The translations under genes and the position numbers were made by a program. Shown here one piece after another: positions 1 through 8,782 of a stretch of DNA of 52,530 nt. The notes under the pieces are model-generated. The model had not been told where the DNA came from. It saw nothing but the letters and a program-made list of their open reading frames with translations, and did not search any database. This stretch comes from Bacillus sp. (in: firmicutes) (lineage in GTDB: Bacteria; Bacillota; Bacilli; Bacillales; Bacillaceae): assembly GCA_031180805.1 (NCBI GenBank), contig JAPSLL010000028.1:1-52530 (forward strand). Direction: 5' to 3'. The stretch's first letter is position 1, and every line of letters starts with the position of its first letter.

Positions 1-17
1 TGTAACATTTTGCTCAT
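1..17 (-). CDS. start of a leftward gene cut by the window edge
   Basis: On the minus strand an ATG at 17-15 follows a GGAG-type ribosome site (about 24-32) at a usable distance and opens the codons M-S-K-M-L before the window ends. Only five codons are visible, so nothing can be said about product. A perfect TGTNA-N7-TNACA box at 122-138 lies upstream of it. The gene could be spurious; the ribosome site and the empty intergenic region on its 5' side are the only support. Confidence 0.35.
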
Positions 18-121
18 GACAGTCATCTCCATTTTATTATTTTCCTACTATTTACCTTACAGTAGAAATGTTAGTTGTTGGTTAAGGCAGTGTTAAGATT
101 TTCTTTCAACATATTAATTTT

Positions 122-138
122 TGTTAAAAGAGTTAACA
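122..138. promoter_or_regulatory. candidate TnrA/GlnR box
   Basis: TGTTAAAAGAGTTAACA fits the TnrA/GlnR core TGTNA-N7-TNACA exactly. It lies between the leftward gene at the window edge and the rightward gene at 305, two genes upstream of tnrA itself. In B. subtilis the genes next to tnrA are also TnrA targets. The AT-rich centre preferred by TnrA is interrupted here by two Gs, so affinity is uncertain. Confidence 0.45.
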
Positions 139-206
139 GTGTCTTTTTCTTCAATTGTAAAATGTACACATAAGTCTGCTAACAGCTATCATTATCCTCC
201 TTCAAC

Positions 207-223
207 TGTTAAAAGGATGAACA
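207..223. promoter_or_regulatory. second, weaker TnrA/GlnR-like box
   Basis: TGTTAAAAGGATGAACA shares its first nine bases with the box at 122-138 and has one mismatch to TGTNA-N7-TNACA (G for T in the right arm). Its centre is about 85 bp from the first box, close to eight helical turns. A weak -10-like TATGGT near 257-262 would put a start for the gene at 305 about 50 bp from the box centre. Confidence 0.3.
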
Positions 224-304
224 GCAATGAAGCTTTCTATACTTCTTGTTTAAATTTATGGTAATTCGGCGAAAATAGTTTCAATGACGCAAGGAGTTGA
301 AACG

Positions 305-562
305 ATGAAAATACGTGTAGTTTCTGTTGAAGAAATAGGTAGTAAAACGAAAATTTTCTTTTTAAATGAAACTGAACCAAAACCATTACAGTTATATATG
401 GCAATAACCGATCATTTATCACTCGAATTATTAACAGTTTTTAATTTAGATACAAATCAATTCGAAGATGTCACTACTTTATTCACTAAAGAGTATTTAC
501 AAAACCTCAATCATCTCCTTTTAATAGATGCATCCCCTGTAAAGCAATCTAAAGTGCTATAA
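305..562 (+). CDS. hypothetical protein, 85 aa
   Basis: A small soluble, acidic protein that I do not recognise. The ATG at 305 follows AAGGAG (291-296) at an ideal distance; the upstream in-frame ATG at 284 lies in front of that ribosome site and has none of its own, so 305 is chosen. The protein begins MKIRVVSVEEIG and has no signal peptide, membrane segment, Cys pair or repeat. It sits alone between two TnrA-type boxes and the tnrA promoter, which makes nitrogen-responsive expression possible but unproven. No function is assigned. Confidence 0.7.
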   Translation: MKIRVVSVEEIGSKTKIFFLNETEPKPLQLYMAITDHLSLELLTVFNLDTNQFEDVTTLFTKEYLQNLNHLLLIDASPVKQSKVL

Positions 563-673
563 AAGATGTTTCATCACTCCCCCCTTTTATTACTTTTCAT
601 ATTAATATTTCTCACATAATAATTCACACACCCTGTCAGTATTCCTAACAATACTTTTAAAAACGACTTTCTT

Positions 674-725
674 TGTTAGATTTTATGACATTATTGAAGT
701 TTTTTCTTACACATTAAAGTATACT
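674..725 (+). promoter_or_regulatory. tnrA promoter with perfect TnrA box
   Basis: TGTTAGATTTTATGACA at 674-690 matches the full 17-bp TnrA consensus, including the A/T-rich centre (TGTNANAWWWTNTNACA). A -10 TATACT lies at 720-725. The predicted start near 732 puts the box centre at about -50, the position from which TnrA activates its promoters in B. subtilis. There is no good -35 at 17 bp, as expected for an activator-dependent promoter. This argues for positive autoregulation of tnrA. Confidence 0.8.
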
Positions 726-759
726 AATATCAAGAATGTTTCTTTAAAGGGGTGGAGTT

Positions 760-1098
760 ATGAGTCAGCAGGACCGCTCTTATAAGGATAAAAAGGTCAT
801 CTCAATTGGGACAGTTAGTGAGTTAACCGGTTTAACCTTAAGACAAATCCGTTATTATGAGGAAAGAAAATTAATTGCTCCATATCGTAATGACAGAGGA
901 ACAAGGAAATACTCATTTAACGATATCGAGACCTTAATGGATATTGCTGATAAACGTGAAGATGGTGTCCAAACAACTGAGATTTTAAAAGAAATGAGAT
1001 TAAAAGAAAAGCAGCGTGAAAGTGAAGCAGATATGAAGAAAAAGATGCTCCAAGGCCAATTAAATGCACAATTTAGATATGGACGAGGAAAATTGTAA
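760..1098 (+). CDS. tnrA: TnrA, MerR-family global nitrogen regulator
   Basis: A 112-aa MerR-family DNA-binding protein whose sequence closely follows B. subtilis TnrA. The helix-turn-helix and wing (residues about 14-70, with SIGTVSELTGL and RQIRYYEERKLI) are followed by the short TnrA-type C-terminus ending QLNAQFRYG, the tail through which feedback-inhibited glutamine synthetase binds and inactivates TnrA. In nitrogen limitation TnrA activates ammonium, nitrate and amino-acid uptake genes and represses glnRA and glutamate synthase. The ATG at 760 follows AAGGGGTGG at about 747-755. A perfect TnrA box upstream indicates autoregulation. GlnR is the closest alternative, but GlnR is longer and is normally found next to glnA. 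Confidence 0.95.
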   Translation: MSQQDRSYKDKKVISIGTVSELTGLTLRQIRYYEERKLIAPYRNDRGTRKYSFNDIETLMDIADKREDGVQTTEILKEMRLKEKQRESEADMKKKMLQGQLNAQFRYGRGKL

Positions 1099-1103
1099 CA
1101 ACC

Positions 1104-1161
1104 CCTTCCAAGGACCCTTATATAGTATTAGTTTCTCCTAATACTATGTATAGGGGTCTTG
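1104..1161 (+). terminator. hairpin after tnrA
   Basis: The arms AAGGACCCTTATATAGTATTAG cover 1110-1131 in outline and pair imperfectly with CTAATACTATGTATAGGGGTC just downstream; a C/T-rich run follows only at a distance. It is probably the tnrA terminator, though the T tract is poor. Confidence 0.5.
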
Positions 1162-1386
1162 CCATATTCTATCCCCTCTTTTTTGCTTTTTCCCAGATCT
1201 TTTCCCCCATAACGTTTTACCTAAAAATATCATTCACTAACAATTATTCGACAATCTTTGTATTTTTGAATGATTATTTTAATCATATGAATCTCAAAAT
1301 ATTGCATCAATCAAAGCCTAAAACTACTAAATATAGTGATTCCATCAAAATTTTATGAAAATTGTAAAAAAAATGCTCCGAAACCC

Positions 1387-1414
1387 TTTACAATAGGAAA
1401 AAATATCCGATAAT
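1387..1414 (+). promoter_or_regulatory. promoter of the spo0E-like gene
   Basis: TTTACA (1387-1392), a 16-bp spacer and GATAAT (1409-1414) form a good SigA-type promoter about 50 bp before the start codon at 1466. Confidence 0.55.
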
Positions 1415-1432
1415 AGAATTACTAGGGCTTTT

Positions 1433-1460
1433 CCACCTAGTAAAGCTAAGAGCGAGGTGG
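1433..1460 (+). promoter_or_regulatory. hairpin that covers the ribosome site of the spo0E-like gene
   Basis: CCACCT (1433-1438) is the exact complement of AGGTGG (1455-1460), which is the Shine-Dalgarno sequence of the gene starting at 1466. The six-base stem with a 16-nt loop would hide the ribosome site. Whether it is used for control is inference. Confidence 0.4.
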
Positions 1461-1465
1461 TTTTT

Positions 1466-1645
1466 GTGAAATCTATTGATGCAAAAATTGAAGAGTACCG
1501 AAAGAAAATGTTTGTTATCGCAAAAGAAAACGGTATAGAATCGCATCTCACACTAATTGCAAGCCAAAACCTTGACGAGCTACTTAATATTAAAATGAAT
1601 GAAAGTCACCAAAATTTATTTCATAGCGAGTGTAAAGAAATATAA
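1466..1645 (+). CDS. Spo0E-like aspartyl-phosphate phosphatase
   Basis: A 59-aa member of the Spo0E family, small helical-hairpin phosphatases that dephosphorylate Spo0A-P and so delay sporulation. The family core is visible as LIASQNLDELLN at about residues 29-40, with the SQxLD stretch that supplies the acidic catalytic residue. The start is taken as GTG 1466 because GAGGTGG at 1454-1460 is a strong ribosome site for it; the GTG at 1457 lies inside that site. Its length fits the short Spo0E paralogs (YnzD/YisI size) rather than Spo0E itself. It is transcribed alone between its own promoter and a terminator. Confidence 0.85.
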   Translation: MKSIDAKIEEYRKKMFVIAKENGIESHLTLIASQNLDELLNIKMNESHQNLFHSECKEI

Positions 1646-1662
1646 AAAATAAAGACAGCGAT

Positions 1663-1700
1663 TACATCAATAAACAATATGCTTATTGATGTATTTTTTT
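1663..1700 (+). terminator. terminator of the spo0E-like gene
   Basis: TACATCAATAA (1663-1673) pairs perfectly with TTATTGATGTA (1683-1693), followed by seven Ts. Confidence 0.85.
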
Positions 1701-1746
1701 GGTCATTTGGGGACAGTCCCCCATTATAGGTATTGGAGTGATAAAG

Positions 1747-2409
1747 ATGTCAAATGAGAAAAAAATTGTTTGGCTTAGTAAAGGTTTACCAAAGACATTG
1801 ACACATAAAGGGAAAGAATACCGCTCTGGAATAGCTAAGGATCAGACCGAGCAATTAAACATAACCTTTGAGAAAATAGTGGATGATGATGTCGAAAATC
1901 ATATATATCACGGTGGCAAAGATAGAGTTATTTGTGTTTATCCTTATGAGCATTATCATTTTTGGGAGAGTACCTACGATAAATCATTACAAAAGGCAGC
2001 CTTCGGGGAAAACCTTACAACAGTTGGGATGAAAGAATCAGATGTATGCGTAGGAGATGTTTATCAAATAGGAGATGCAATTGTTCAAGTATCACAAGGA
2101 AGGTTCCCTTGTGCGACAATTAATAAGCACACTCATATTCATACACTATTAAATAAAACGATTGAACTCGGCTATACAGGGTATTTCTTTCGAGTATTAG
2201 AGGAAGGAACGATAAATACGCAATCCAAGATAAAGCAATTAATCCAACATCCTATGAAATTATCTGTTGCGACAATCCATGAAACATTTTTTCATACGAA
2301 GGAACTATCTAAAATAGAAACGATTTTGTCTGTTCCTGAGTTGTCACACGAATGGAAAGTTCGGTTCGAAAAGCTCTATCAACAAGAAAAGCAAAAACAA
2401 CTCGGTTAA
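1747..2409 (+). CDS. yflK: MOSC-domain protein, YflK/YiiM type
   Basis: A 220-aa protein of the MOSC family (beta-barrel domains fused to or related to molybdenum cofactor sulfurases), close in length and layout to B. subtilis YflK and E. coli YiiM. The MOSC domain occupies roughly residues 25-165, with the conserved stretches YHGGKDRVICVYPYEHY, FGENLTT and a Cys in QGRFPCATI at the position expected to hold sulfur or bind cofactor. The C-terminal 50 residues look like the 3-alpha domain. YiiM-type proteins reduce N-hydroxylated compounds or carry MoCo; the substrate here is unknown. The start at ATG 1747 follows GGAGTG (1735-1740); earlier in-frame starts lack a ribosome site. Confidence 0.8.
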   Translation: MSNEKKIVWLSKGLPKTLTHKGKEYRSGIAKDQTEQLNITFEKIVDDDVENHIYHGGKDRVICVYPYEHYHFWESTYDKSLQKAAFGENLTTVGMKESDVCVGDVYQIGDAIVQVSQGRFPCATINKHTHIHTLLNKTIELGYTGYFFRVLEEGTINTQSKIKQLIQHPMKLSVATIHETFFHTKELSKIETILSVPELSHEWKVRFEKLYQQEKQKQLG

Positions 2410-2536
2410 AATTTAATAATCTGGAGCAATTGTACCTCGTTCCCTATCCTCCATTTATCAAAAATAGAAATGGTACCTATAAAGATCCTCTTCATAGGTA
2501 CATAGCTTCATATTTATTTTTAGCACAAAGAATGTA

Positions 2537-2564
2537 TTGACTGGATACATCGATATGCTATAGT
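2537..2564 (+). promoter_or_regulatory. promoter of the thiC leader
   Basis: TTGACT (2537-2542), a 16-bp spacer and TATAGT (2559-2564) give a SigA promoter whose transcript would start about 25 nt before the TPP aptamer. Confidence 0.65.
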
Positions 2565-2593
2565 AAAAACAGAAATGAATATATTACAAATTT

Positions 2594-2697
2594 CTACTAG
2601 GGGAGTCCATAAGCCTGGACTGAGAGAAGAACGCGCGATTTAAGTTCTTTGACCCTTTGAACCTGATCTGGATGATACCAGCGTAGGGAAGTAGCTG
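2594..2697 (+). ncRNA. TPP riboswitch (THI element) of thiC
   Basis: The diagnostic blocks are in order: CTAGGGGAGT, CTGAGAGA, GACCCTTTGAACCTGATCTG, and ACCAGCGTAGGGAAG. These form the TPP aptamer, with CTGAGA binding the pyrimidine and the ACCTGATC/AGCG helix binding the diphosphate arm. A terminator at 2747-2778 sits between the aptamer and thiC, so control is by premature termination when TPP is abundant. Confidence 0.97.
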
Positions 2698-2746
2698 CAG
2701 TTGAAAAAGGAGTCGTCTATCTTTTTCAATATTAATGCTTACATCC

Positions 2747-4594
<1,848 letters not shown>

Positions 4595-4606
4595 GCTTAA
4601 AACATT

Positions 4607-4635
4607 AAGAGGGCTATATTTAGTCCTCTTTTTTC
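4607..4635 (+). terminator. terminator of thiC
   Basis: AAGAGGGCTA (4607-4616) pairs with TAGTCCTCTT (4621-4630), with one G-U pair and a four-base loop, followed by a T run. It overlaps the 3' end of the convergent ymaF gene. Confidence 0.8.
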
Positions 4636-5033
4636 CTATTTTCATAGAAAAATGGATCTACCCCTATTCGATCCACGGTTCTACCTTGAAAACGATGATC
4701 ATGCTTTGGTTTATCATCTGCAGCATACCAAACTCCACCGTGTTGAATTTCTAACGGTTCATCGTAATTAAAATACGTCCTCTCGTTAAATTCGTGATAA
4801 TGACTACCATCAGGTAACGGAATGGCGGGACCAGTAATTCCGTAATATCGATGATAATGGTTATTCTCATAAGAGGTAATTCCTTGAAAACGATGGACAT
4901 GTTTATCAAAGCTATTACCATTTACATTTCTCGTAAACCCTGTTATCAGATGAAAATGCCCCTTATCTACTGTAGTTTGCGCGTAAATCCGATGTGCATG
5001 ATGCGGCTTAACGGTGTAATTAAAATAAGTCAC
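4620..5033 (-). CDS. ymaF: YmaF family protein
   Basis: A 137-aa His-rich protein of the YmaF family, function unknown. It consists of about five imperfect repeats with the pattern H-x-H-R/Y...G-x-T, for example HHAHRIYAQT, HFHLITGFT, HVHRFQGIT, HYHRYYGIT and HDHRFQGRT. The paired histidines at regular spacing suggest metal binding or a small beta-repeat fold; this is inference. There is no signal peptide. The ATG at 5033 follows AGGGGAGAC on the minus strand. It is convergent with thiC and shares the hairpin at 4607-4635. Confidence 0.85.
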   Translation of the reverse strand: MTYFNYTVKPHHAHRIYAQTTVDKGHFHLITGFTRNVNGNSFDKHVHRFQGITSYENNHYHRYYGITGPAIPLPDGSHYHEFNERTYFNYDEPLEIQHGGVWYAADDKPKHDHRFQGRTVDRIGVDPFFYENRKKED

Positions 5034-5374
5034 TGTCTCCCCTCCCTTTTCATTTTCATGAGGTGTTATACTTCTTACTATGCAAAAATGAGTTAATTGT
5101 GAAAATGTTTATCAATGATTCAATGATATAATTAATAAATAACAACCCGCGCAAATACTTATCAAATGGCAATTTTTTTAGCAAAGTACTTTATCTTCAC
5201 ATTTAGAGCCTCAAATTTTGATAGTACTTATGATAGATTTTTCTAAATGACGCCACATTAACACTACTCGTATTTTTTTAAAAATTTTGCTAGAATTTAA
5301 ATGAAACCTTTTATTAATATATCCGTATTAGTAAGATAGAAATATGATAGATTTTGAGGAGGAGTTTTTACATC
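5034..5374. other. intergenic region between ymaF and the 145-aa protein
   Basis: An AT-rich 340-bp stretch between divergent genes. A possible rightward promoter is TTGCTA (5287-5292) with TTATTA near 5311-5316. No operator, repeat or RNA structure was recognised. Confidence 0.4.
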
Positions 5375-5812
5375 ATGATAAAAAAATTATTATCAGCAAT
5401 GCTCGTTATGACTCTAGTATTCACACCAGTTGGTGGATTTTTACTAGGAGATCAAGTAACAACAGTTAGTGCAAAAGGATATAAATCTGGTAAGAAATCA
5501 TTTAATTCAAACACAAATAATAACTCATCTTTTTTCAAAAAGGATGACACACAGCAAAAATCTTCGACAATTACAAAAAGTAGTAAAACTACTAAATCTA
5601 AAACTGGAAGCATTATGAAAGGCTTATTTTTAGGTGGACTAGCTGGGTTACTACTAGGCGGATTATTAAGTAACCTTGGTATTTTAGGCTCAATTATTGG
5701 ATTATTTATAAATGTAATTGCTATTATTGCTGTCATTGTTATTATTCGAAAAGTATTTACCTTCTTTAAAAAGAAACGTAAAGAAGAGGAAGATACAATA
5801 TGGGGAAGATAA
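5375..5812 (+). CDS. secreted/membrane hypothetical protein, 145 aa
   Basis: The protein starts with a typical signal peptide (MIKKLLSAMLVMTLVFTPVGG, likely cut after VSA near residue 29), then a Lys/Ser/Asn-rich stretch of about 40 residues. A Gly-rich hydrophobic region with two membrane segments follows (about 75-97 and 100-127), ending in a Lys-rich tail. ATG 5375 follows GAGGAGGAG (5356-5364). It overlaps yxcD by 13 bp, so the two are translationally coupled. In B. subtilis the gene beside yxcD (yxcE) is also a small membrane protein; I am not certain it is the same family. The SAKGYKSGKKSFN region resembles low-complexity linkers seen in Bacillus exported proteins. Confidence 0.75.
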   Translation: MIKKLLSAMLVMTLVFTPVGGFLLGDQVTTVSAKGYKSGKKSFNSNTNNNSSFFKKDDTQQKSSTITKSSKTTKSKTGSIMKGLFLGGLAGLLLGGLLSNLGILGSIIGLFINVIAIIAVIVIIRKVFTFFKKKRKEEEDTIWGR

Positions 5813-6090
5813 AAATAGCTGAGCAGGATATTGTTAATGCCCTTTGCCTTCATATTGCTCATAAAAGACAAATTACTCCACAGGAAGTTGAAATTGAGCT
5901 TATTTATGATGACGATTATGGCTTTTCAGCTGAATCATATGTAAATGGTAGAAAGCAAATTCTTATTACAGCTAATATTATCGAAGCATTGCGATATTGG
6001 CTTGATACAGTTATGAAGGTTGACCCTTATTCAGCAGCTCTTGAGCTTGTTTTGGATGACGAAGAAGGAATTATTGCATATGCGGATTAA
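5800..6090 (+). CDS. yxcD: YxcD family protein (DUF2653)
   Basis: A 96-aa soluble acidic protein that matches B. subtilis YxcD almost end to end. Diagnostic stretches are IYDDDYGFSAESYVNGRKQ and LELVLDDEEGIIA. Function is unknown. The ATG at 5800 lies inside the last codons of the preceding membrane-protein gene. The strict coupling suggests YxcD works with that membrane protein, but there is no direct evidence. No catalytic motif is recognisable. Confidence 0.85.
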   Translation: MGKIKIAEQDIVNALCLHIAHKRQITPQEVEIELIYDDDYGFSAESYVNGRKQILITANIIEALRYWLDTVMKVDPYSAALELVLDDEEGIIAYAD

Positions 6091-6155
6091 AGACGAGTGG
6101 CTTTTGCCCTCGTTTTTTGCTAATTAAGATAATAAAATAAAAAAGGAATGTTGTT

Positions 6156-6326
6156 ATGCGTTCAATGAAAGTATATATCATCGGCTCGATCGTAACAGAT
6201 ATCATTTTAATTGGTTATCTTTTTACCCTATTGGACAGTATTGGAATCGGATTTTTCCTCCTCTTATCAATACTATTGCTTGGTGGATCCTTTATATCAA
6301 TCTATTTTATGAGAAAAAATTCGTAA
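6156..6326 (+). CDS. small two-helix membrane protein, 56 aa
   Basis: An ORF of 56 codons starts MRSMKVYIIGSIV and ends FMRKNS, with AAAGGAA (6142-6148) as ribosome site 7-8 nt before ATG 6156. It holds two hydrophobic helices (about residues 6-27 and 32-51) joined by a short turn, with basic residues at both ends. This places both termini on the cytoplasmic side by the positive-inside rule. It follows yxcD by 65 bp in the same direction. I recognise no family; it is shorter than a 60-codon ORF cutoff and so easily missed. Confidence 0.65.
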   Translation: MRSMKVYIIGSIVTDIILIGYLFTLLDSIGIGFFLLLSILLLGGSFISIYFMRKNS

Positions 6327-6361
6327 GAACTCATAACCAAAAGAGTTATGTATATTTAAAA

Positions 6362-6409
6362 GAGGGTGGCCTCAATACCAAAGGTTTAGACCCTTTTGAG
6401 TCACCCTCA
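6362..6409 (-). terminator. terminator of the YhfE-type peptidase gene
   Basis: GAGGGTG-CCTCAA on one side pairs with TTGAG-CACCCTC on the other; on the minus strand the stem is followed by TTTTAAAT. It belongs to a group of similar hairpins in this window (see findings). Confidence 0.7.
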
Positions 6410-6422
6410 TTCATTGCCAATT

Positions 6423-7466
6423 TTAATACGTCATATCTGATTGTACATAATAATAAAGTAAATTAGCTGTATGTATCAATGAAGAAGTATGCGTTCGTTC
6501 AAACGCATGTGATGCATCAATTCCTGGTCCGACTAAGCCGTGAACAATATCATTTCCTGAACGAATAGCAGCAGATGCATCTGAACCATAATAAGGGTAA
6601 ATATCCACTTTATAATCGATATGATGCCTGCGAGCAAGATTTACCAGCTTTTTTCTAAGTCCATAATGGTAAGGACCACTCGCATCTTTGGCACAAATAG
6701 ATACCGTATATTCATCTGTTGCTTGTCCATCACCGATTGCTCCCATATCAACCGCTAGATACTCAACCGTTTCTTTAGGGATATTTGAATTTCCTCCATA
6801 GCCAATCTCTTCATTATTTGAGATGAGGAAATGAGTTGTATAAGGTAATGATATGTTTTCAGTTACAATTTGTTTAATAAGATTCAATAAAATAGCCACA
6901 CTTGCTTTGTCATCTAAGTGGCGAGATTTGATAAAACCAGTTTGTGTGATTTCTACCCTTGGGTAAAATGAAATAAAATCTCCTACGTCAATTCCTAGCT
7001 TTCGCACATCGTCAGCATTTTTAACGACAGCATCAATTCTTACTTCAATATTTTTTTGATTTCTCTCTAATTTCCCAGCATCTTTATAAACATGAACAGA
7101 TGTTTGATGCATCAAAATCGTCCCAGTATAAATATCTCCATTTGCTGTTTCAATTTGACAATATTCACCCTCAATGGAGTTATACTGGAAGCCTCCAATT
7201 AGATCGATCATTAATCTTCCATTTGATTTAACCTCTTTAACCATTGCCCCAAGTGTATCGACATGAGCTGTTAACATCCGCTGCTTCGTTGTATCTTCAC
7301 CAGGCAAGGTAATGATTAACCCTCCCTTATGATTTCGCTTCATTTCAACATGTAAATCTGCTAAATAATTCTCAACAAAGGATATGACGTTTTCCGTATT
7401 TCCTGATGGGCTTGGAATCTCAACCAATTTCTTTATCAGTTGAACAATTTCATCGCTCGTATTCAT
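6423..7466 (-). CDS. yhfE: M42-family aminopeptidase, YhfE type
   Basis: A 347-aa cytosolic metallopeptidase of the M42 family (tetrahedral aminopeptidases, often labelled endoglucanases). Metal-binding positions are visible: His in MLTAHVDTLG, Asp in SRHLDDKASV, the Glu pair in ISNNEEIGYGG, Asp in YLAVDMGAIG, and the C-terminal His in ASHAFERTHTSS. The family removes N-terminal residues from peptides and forms large hollow dodecamers. ATG 7466 is chosen because AAGGAG (minus strand, 7474-7479) precedes it by 7 nt; this gives the same length as B. subtilis YhfE (346 aa). The gene stands alone with its own terminator. Confidence 0.85.
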   Translation of the reverse strand: MNTSDEIVQLIKKLVEIPSPSGNTENVISFVENYLADLHVEMKRNHKGGLIITLPGEDTTKQRMLTAHVDTLGAMVKEVKSNGRLMIDLIGGFQYNSIEGEYCQIETANGDIYTGTILMHQTSVHVYKDAGKLERNQKNIEVRIDAVVKNADDVRKLGIDVGDFISFYPRVEITQTGFIKSRHLDDKASVAILLNLIKQIVTENISLPYTTHFLISNNEEIGYGGNSNIPKETVEYLAVDMGAIGDGQATDEYTVSICAKDASGPYHYGLRKKLVNLARRHHIDYKVDIYPYYGSDASAAIRSGNDIVHGLVGPGIDASHAFERTHTSSLIHTANLLYYYVQSDMTY

Positions 7467-7645
7467 AGACAAGCTCCTTTCAATTACTAAAAACAAGATA
7501 AATTCATTTTAACAAAAAAAATCGAATACCACATACTTTACGAAAGCTTCAATATTTAATAAACCTCAATCAGCTGTCCCGAAAAAATCATTGGATAATC
7601 TAACCAGTTGAGGGAAAAATAAGAGTAATGATCATTTTAAGAGAA

Positions 7646-7657
7646 AGGAGGCCTCCT
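7646..7657 (+). repeat. palindrome containing the ribosome site
   Basis: AGGAGGCCTCCT is a perfect 12-bp palindrome whose left half is the Shine-Dalgarno sequence of the gene at 7660. In RNA it could dimerise or compete with ribosome binding. Confidence 0.5.
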
Positions 7658-7659
7658 AA

Positions 7660-7881
7660 ATGAAATTGTCTAATAATATGGAGTTTGAATTACGAGGTAG
7701 TTTTATTCCGAATATCAGTAACTCTGATCGATTGAAAATTATCGAAGTTAACGAAAACAGTATCGTTATCCAAATGAATAACTCTAAGCGTAGAGGTGTT
7801 TTTCCGGTCGATAGCTTTCAATATTGGATTAAACGAAATTCGTTAATTCAAATCGATTATGAAGAAAAAAGAACATCATAA
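7660..7881 (+). CDS. hypothetical protein, 73 aa
   Basis: A small basic soluble protein with alternating hydrophobic residues that look like several beta strands (for example RLKIIEVNENSIVIQM and GVFPVDSFQYWI). No Cys, signal peptide or membrane segment is present. AAAGGAGG (7644-7651) is a near-perfect ribosome site, embedded in a palindrome. I do not recognise a family; the strand-rich pattern is compatible with a small barrel. It is monocistronic. Confidence 0.65.
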   Translation: MKLSNNMEFELRGSFIPNISNSDRLKIIEVNENSIVIQMNNSKRRGVFPVDSFQYWIKRNSLIQIDYEEKRTS

Positions 7882-7888
7882 TAAAAAA

Positions 7889-7930
7889 GGGGTTATCTCA
7901 AGGTACTTAGCCAGGACCTTAAGAAACCCC
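7889..7930 (-). terminator. leftward terminator-like hairpin
   Basis: GGGGTT (7889-7894) pairs with AACCCC (7925-7930), with an inner CAAGGT/ACCTTAAG stem. On the minus strand it is followed by six Ts, so it best terminates leftward transcription, possibly from the GreA-like gene 240 bp away. Confidence 0.5.
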
Positions 7931-7961
7931 CTCCTTAGGAAATATGATTTATTATTTGGAT

Positions 7962-8162
7962 GTTTTCGAAAACTTTGTTGCTTTTAACTTAGTTGTCGTT
8001 CTTGGTTGATTTCCACTACTGTGCTCGCGTTCCGCTGGGTGGGTTGTGAGTGAGCAAACTTACGCGGTCTCACTATTCCCATGCATCGTGCAGGAGTCTC
8101 ACAACACACTCCGATTAACCTTTATATAAATAGTGCAAAAAACAACAATCTTTCAGAAAAGT
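7962..8162. repeat. MITE-like intergenic element with terminal inverted repeats
   Basis: The left end reads TTTTCGAAAACTTTGTTGCT. The right end, read from the other strand, gives TTTTCTGAAAGATTGTTGTT. Between them lies a GC-richer core (GTGCTCGCGTTCCGCTGGGT and a GTGCAGGAGTCTCAC block) that looks like an intergenic repeat common in Bacillaceae genomes. It has no ORF of note. Degenerate relatives appear near 9152-9225 and 20985-21075. Confidence 0.5.
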
Positions 8163-8171
8163 GTCTTTTAT

Positions 8172-8597
8172 TTAAATCGATATATCATTTATAGTCACTC
8201 TTACTTCACCACCAGGAGTACTTAAGCTCATTGTTTCCCCTAATGACCGAAGCAATAATTGATGGCCGACTGGTGAAAGGAATGAAATAAAGCCATTGTC
8301 TGGATCCGTTTCCTCTGGGAAACAAATGACAAATTCTTCAATCTCCTCATCATCTTCAAATTTTACACTCACTTTACTGCCTATGAACACCTTCGTTAAA
8401 GAAGATTGCTTTTCTAATTGGTTGTTCAATAATGATAAGTAGCTTTCTACTTCTGACGTATACGATGAACAGAAGCTTCTATATTTCTCTCTTTCTGAAA
8501 CAAAATAAGTATCCATTAATTCGCTACTATTTTCCTCAAGAAATACTAATTGGCTAATAAGAGTCTCTTTTAAAGCATCGATTGGATTATGGCTCAT
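8172..8597 (-). CDS. GreA/GreB-family protein
   Basis: A 141-aa protein with an N-terminal helical part (about 1-70) and a C-terminal FKBP-like Gre domain recognised by SPVGHQLLLRSLGE and VTINDI. Gre factors bind the RNA polymerase secondary channel through an N-terminal coiled coil carrying two acidic tip residues. Here the coiled coil is short and lacks the usual DFE tip, so transcript cleavage activity is doubtful; it may be a Gre-like regulator of polymerase. The start at ATG 8597 follows AAGGGGGG on the minus strand; an upstream ATG at 8618 is possible but has a weaker site. It is not the housekeeping greA, by length and sequence. Confidence 0.75.
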   Translation of the reverse strand: MSHNPIDALKETLISQLVFLEENSSELMDTYFVSEREKYRSFCSSYTSEVESYLSLLNNQLEKQSSLTKVFIGSKVSVKFEDDEEIEEFVICFPEETDPDNGFISFLSPVGHQLLLRSLGETMSLSTPGGEVRVTINDISI

Positions 8598-8782
8598 GGT
8601 AGATAGCCCCCCTTCCATGATGTAAACCTTTGCATAATTTTAACTCACGATTCATAAAATCCCTCCAGTTACTATTTTTGAGATAATCTACCAATCTCAA
8701 AGACCATCATATCATAGCCGTACATAAGTTTCTATCTATGGTATCCCCGTATTGTTTCATGAAATAATGGGGGTACTCAAAA

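Noticed and set aside
1146-1358. 70-codon ORF after tnrA
   Set aside because: It starts inside the tnrA terminator arm without a ribosome site and has AT-rich, non-coding-like composition.
1709-1724. Short palindrome GGGGACAGTCCCC before the MOSC gene
   Set aside because: It is a word often seen in Firmicute intergenic DNA, has no T run and no clear regulatory link here.
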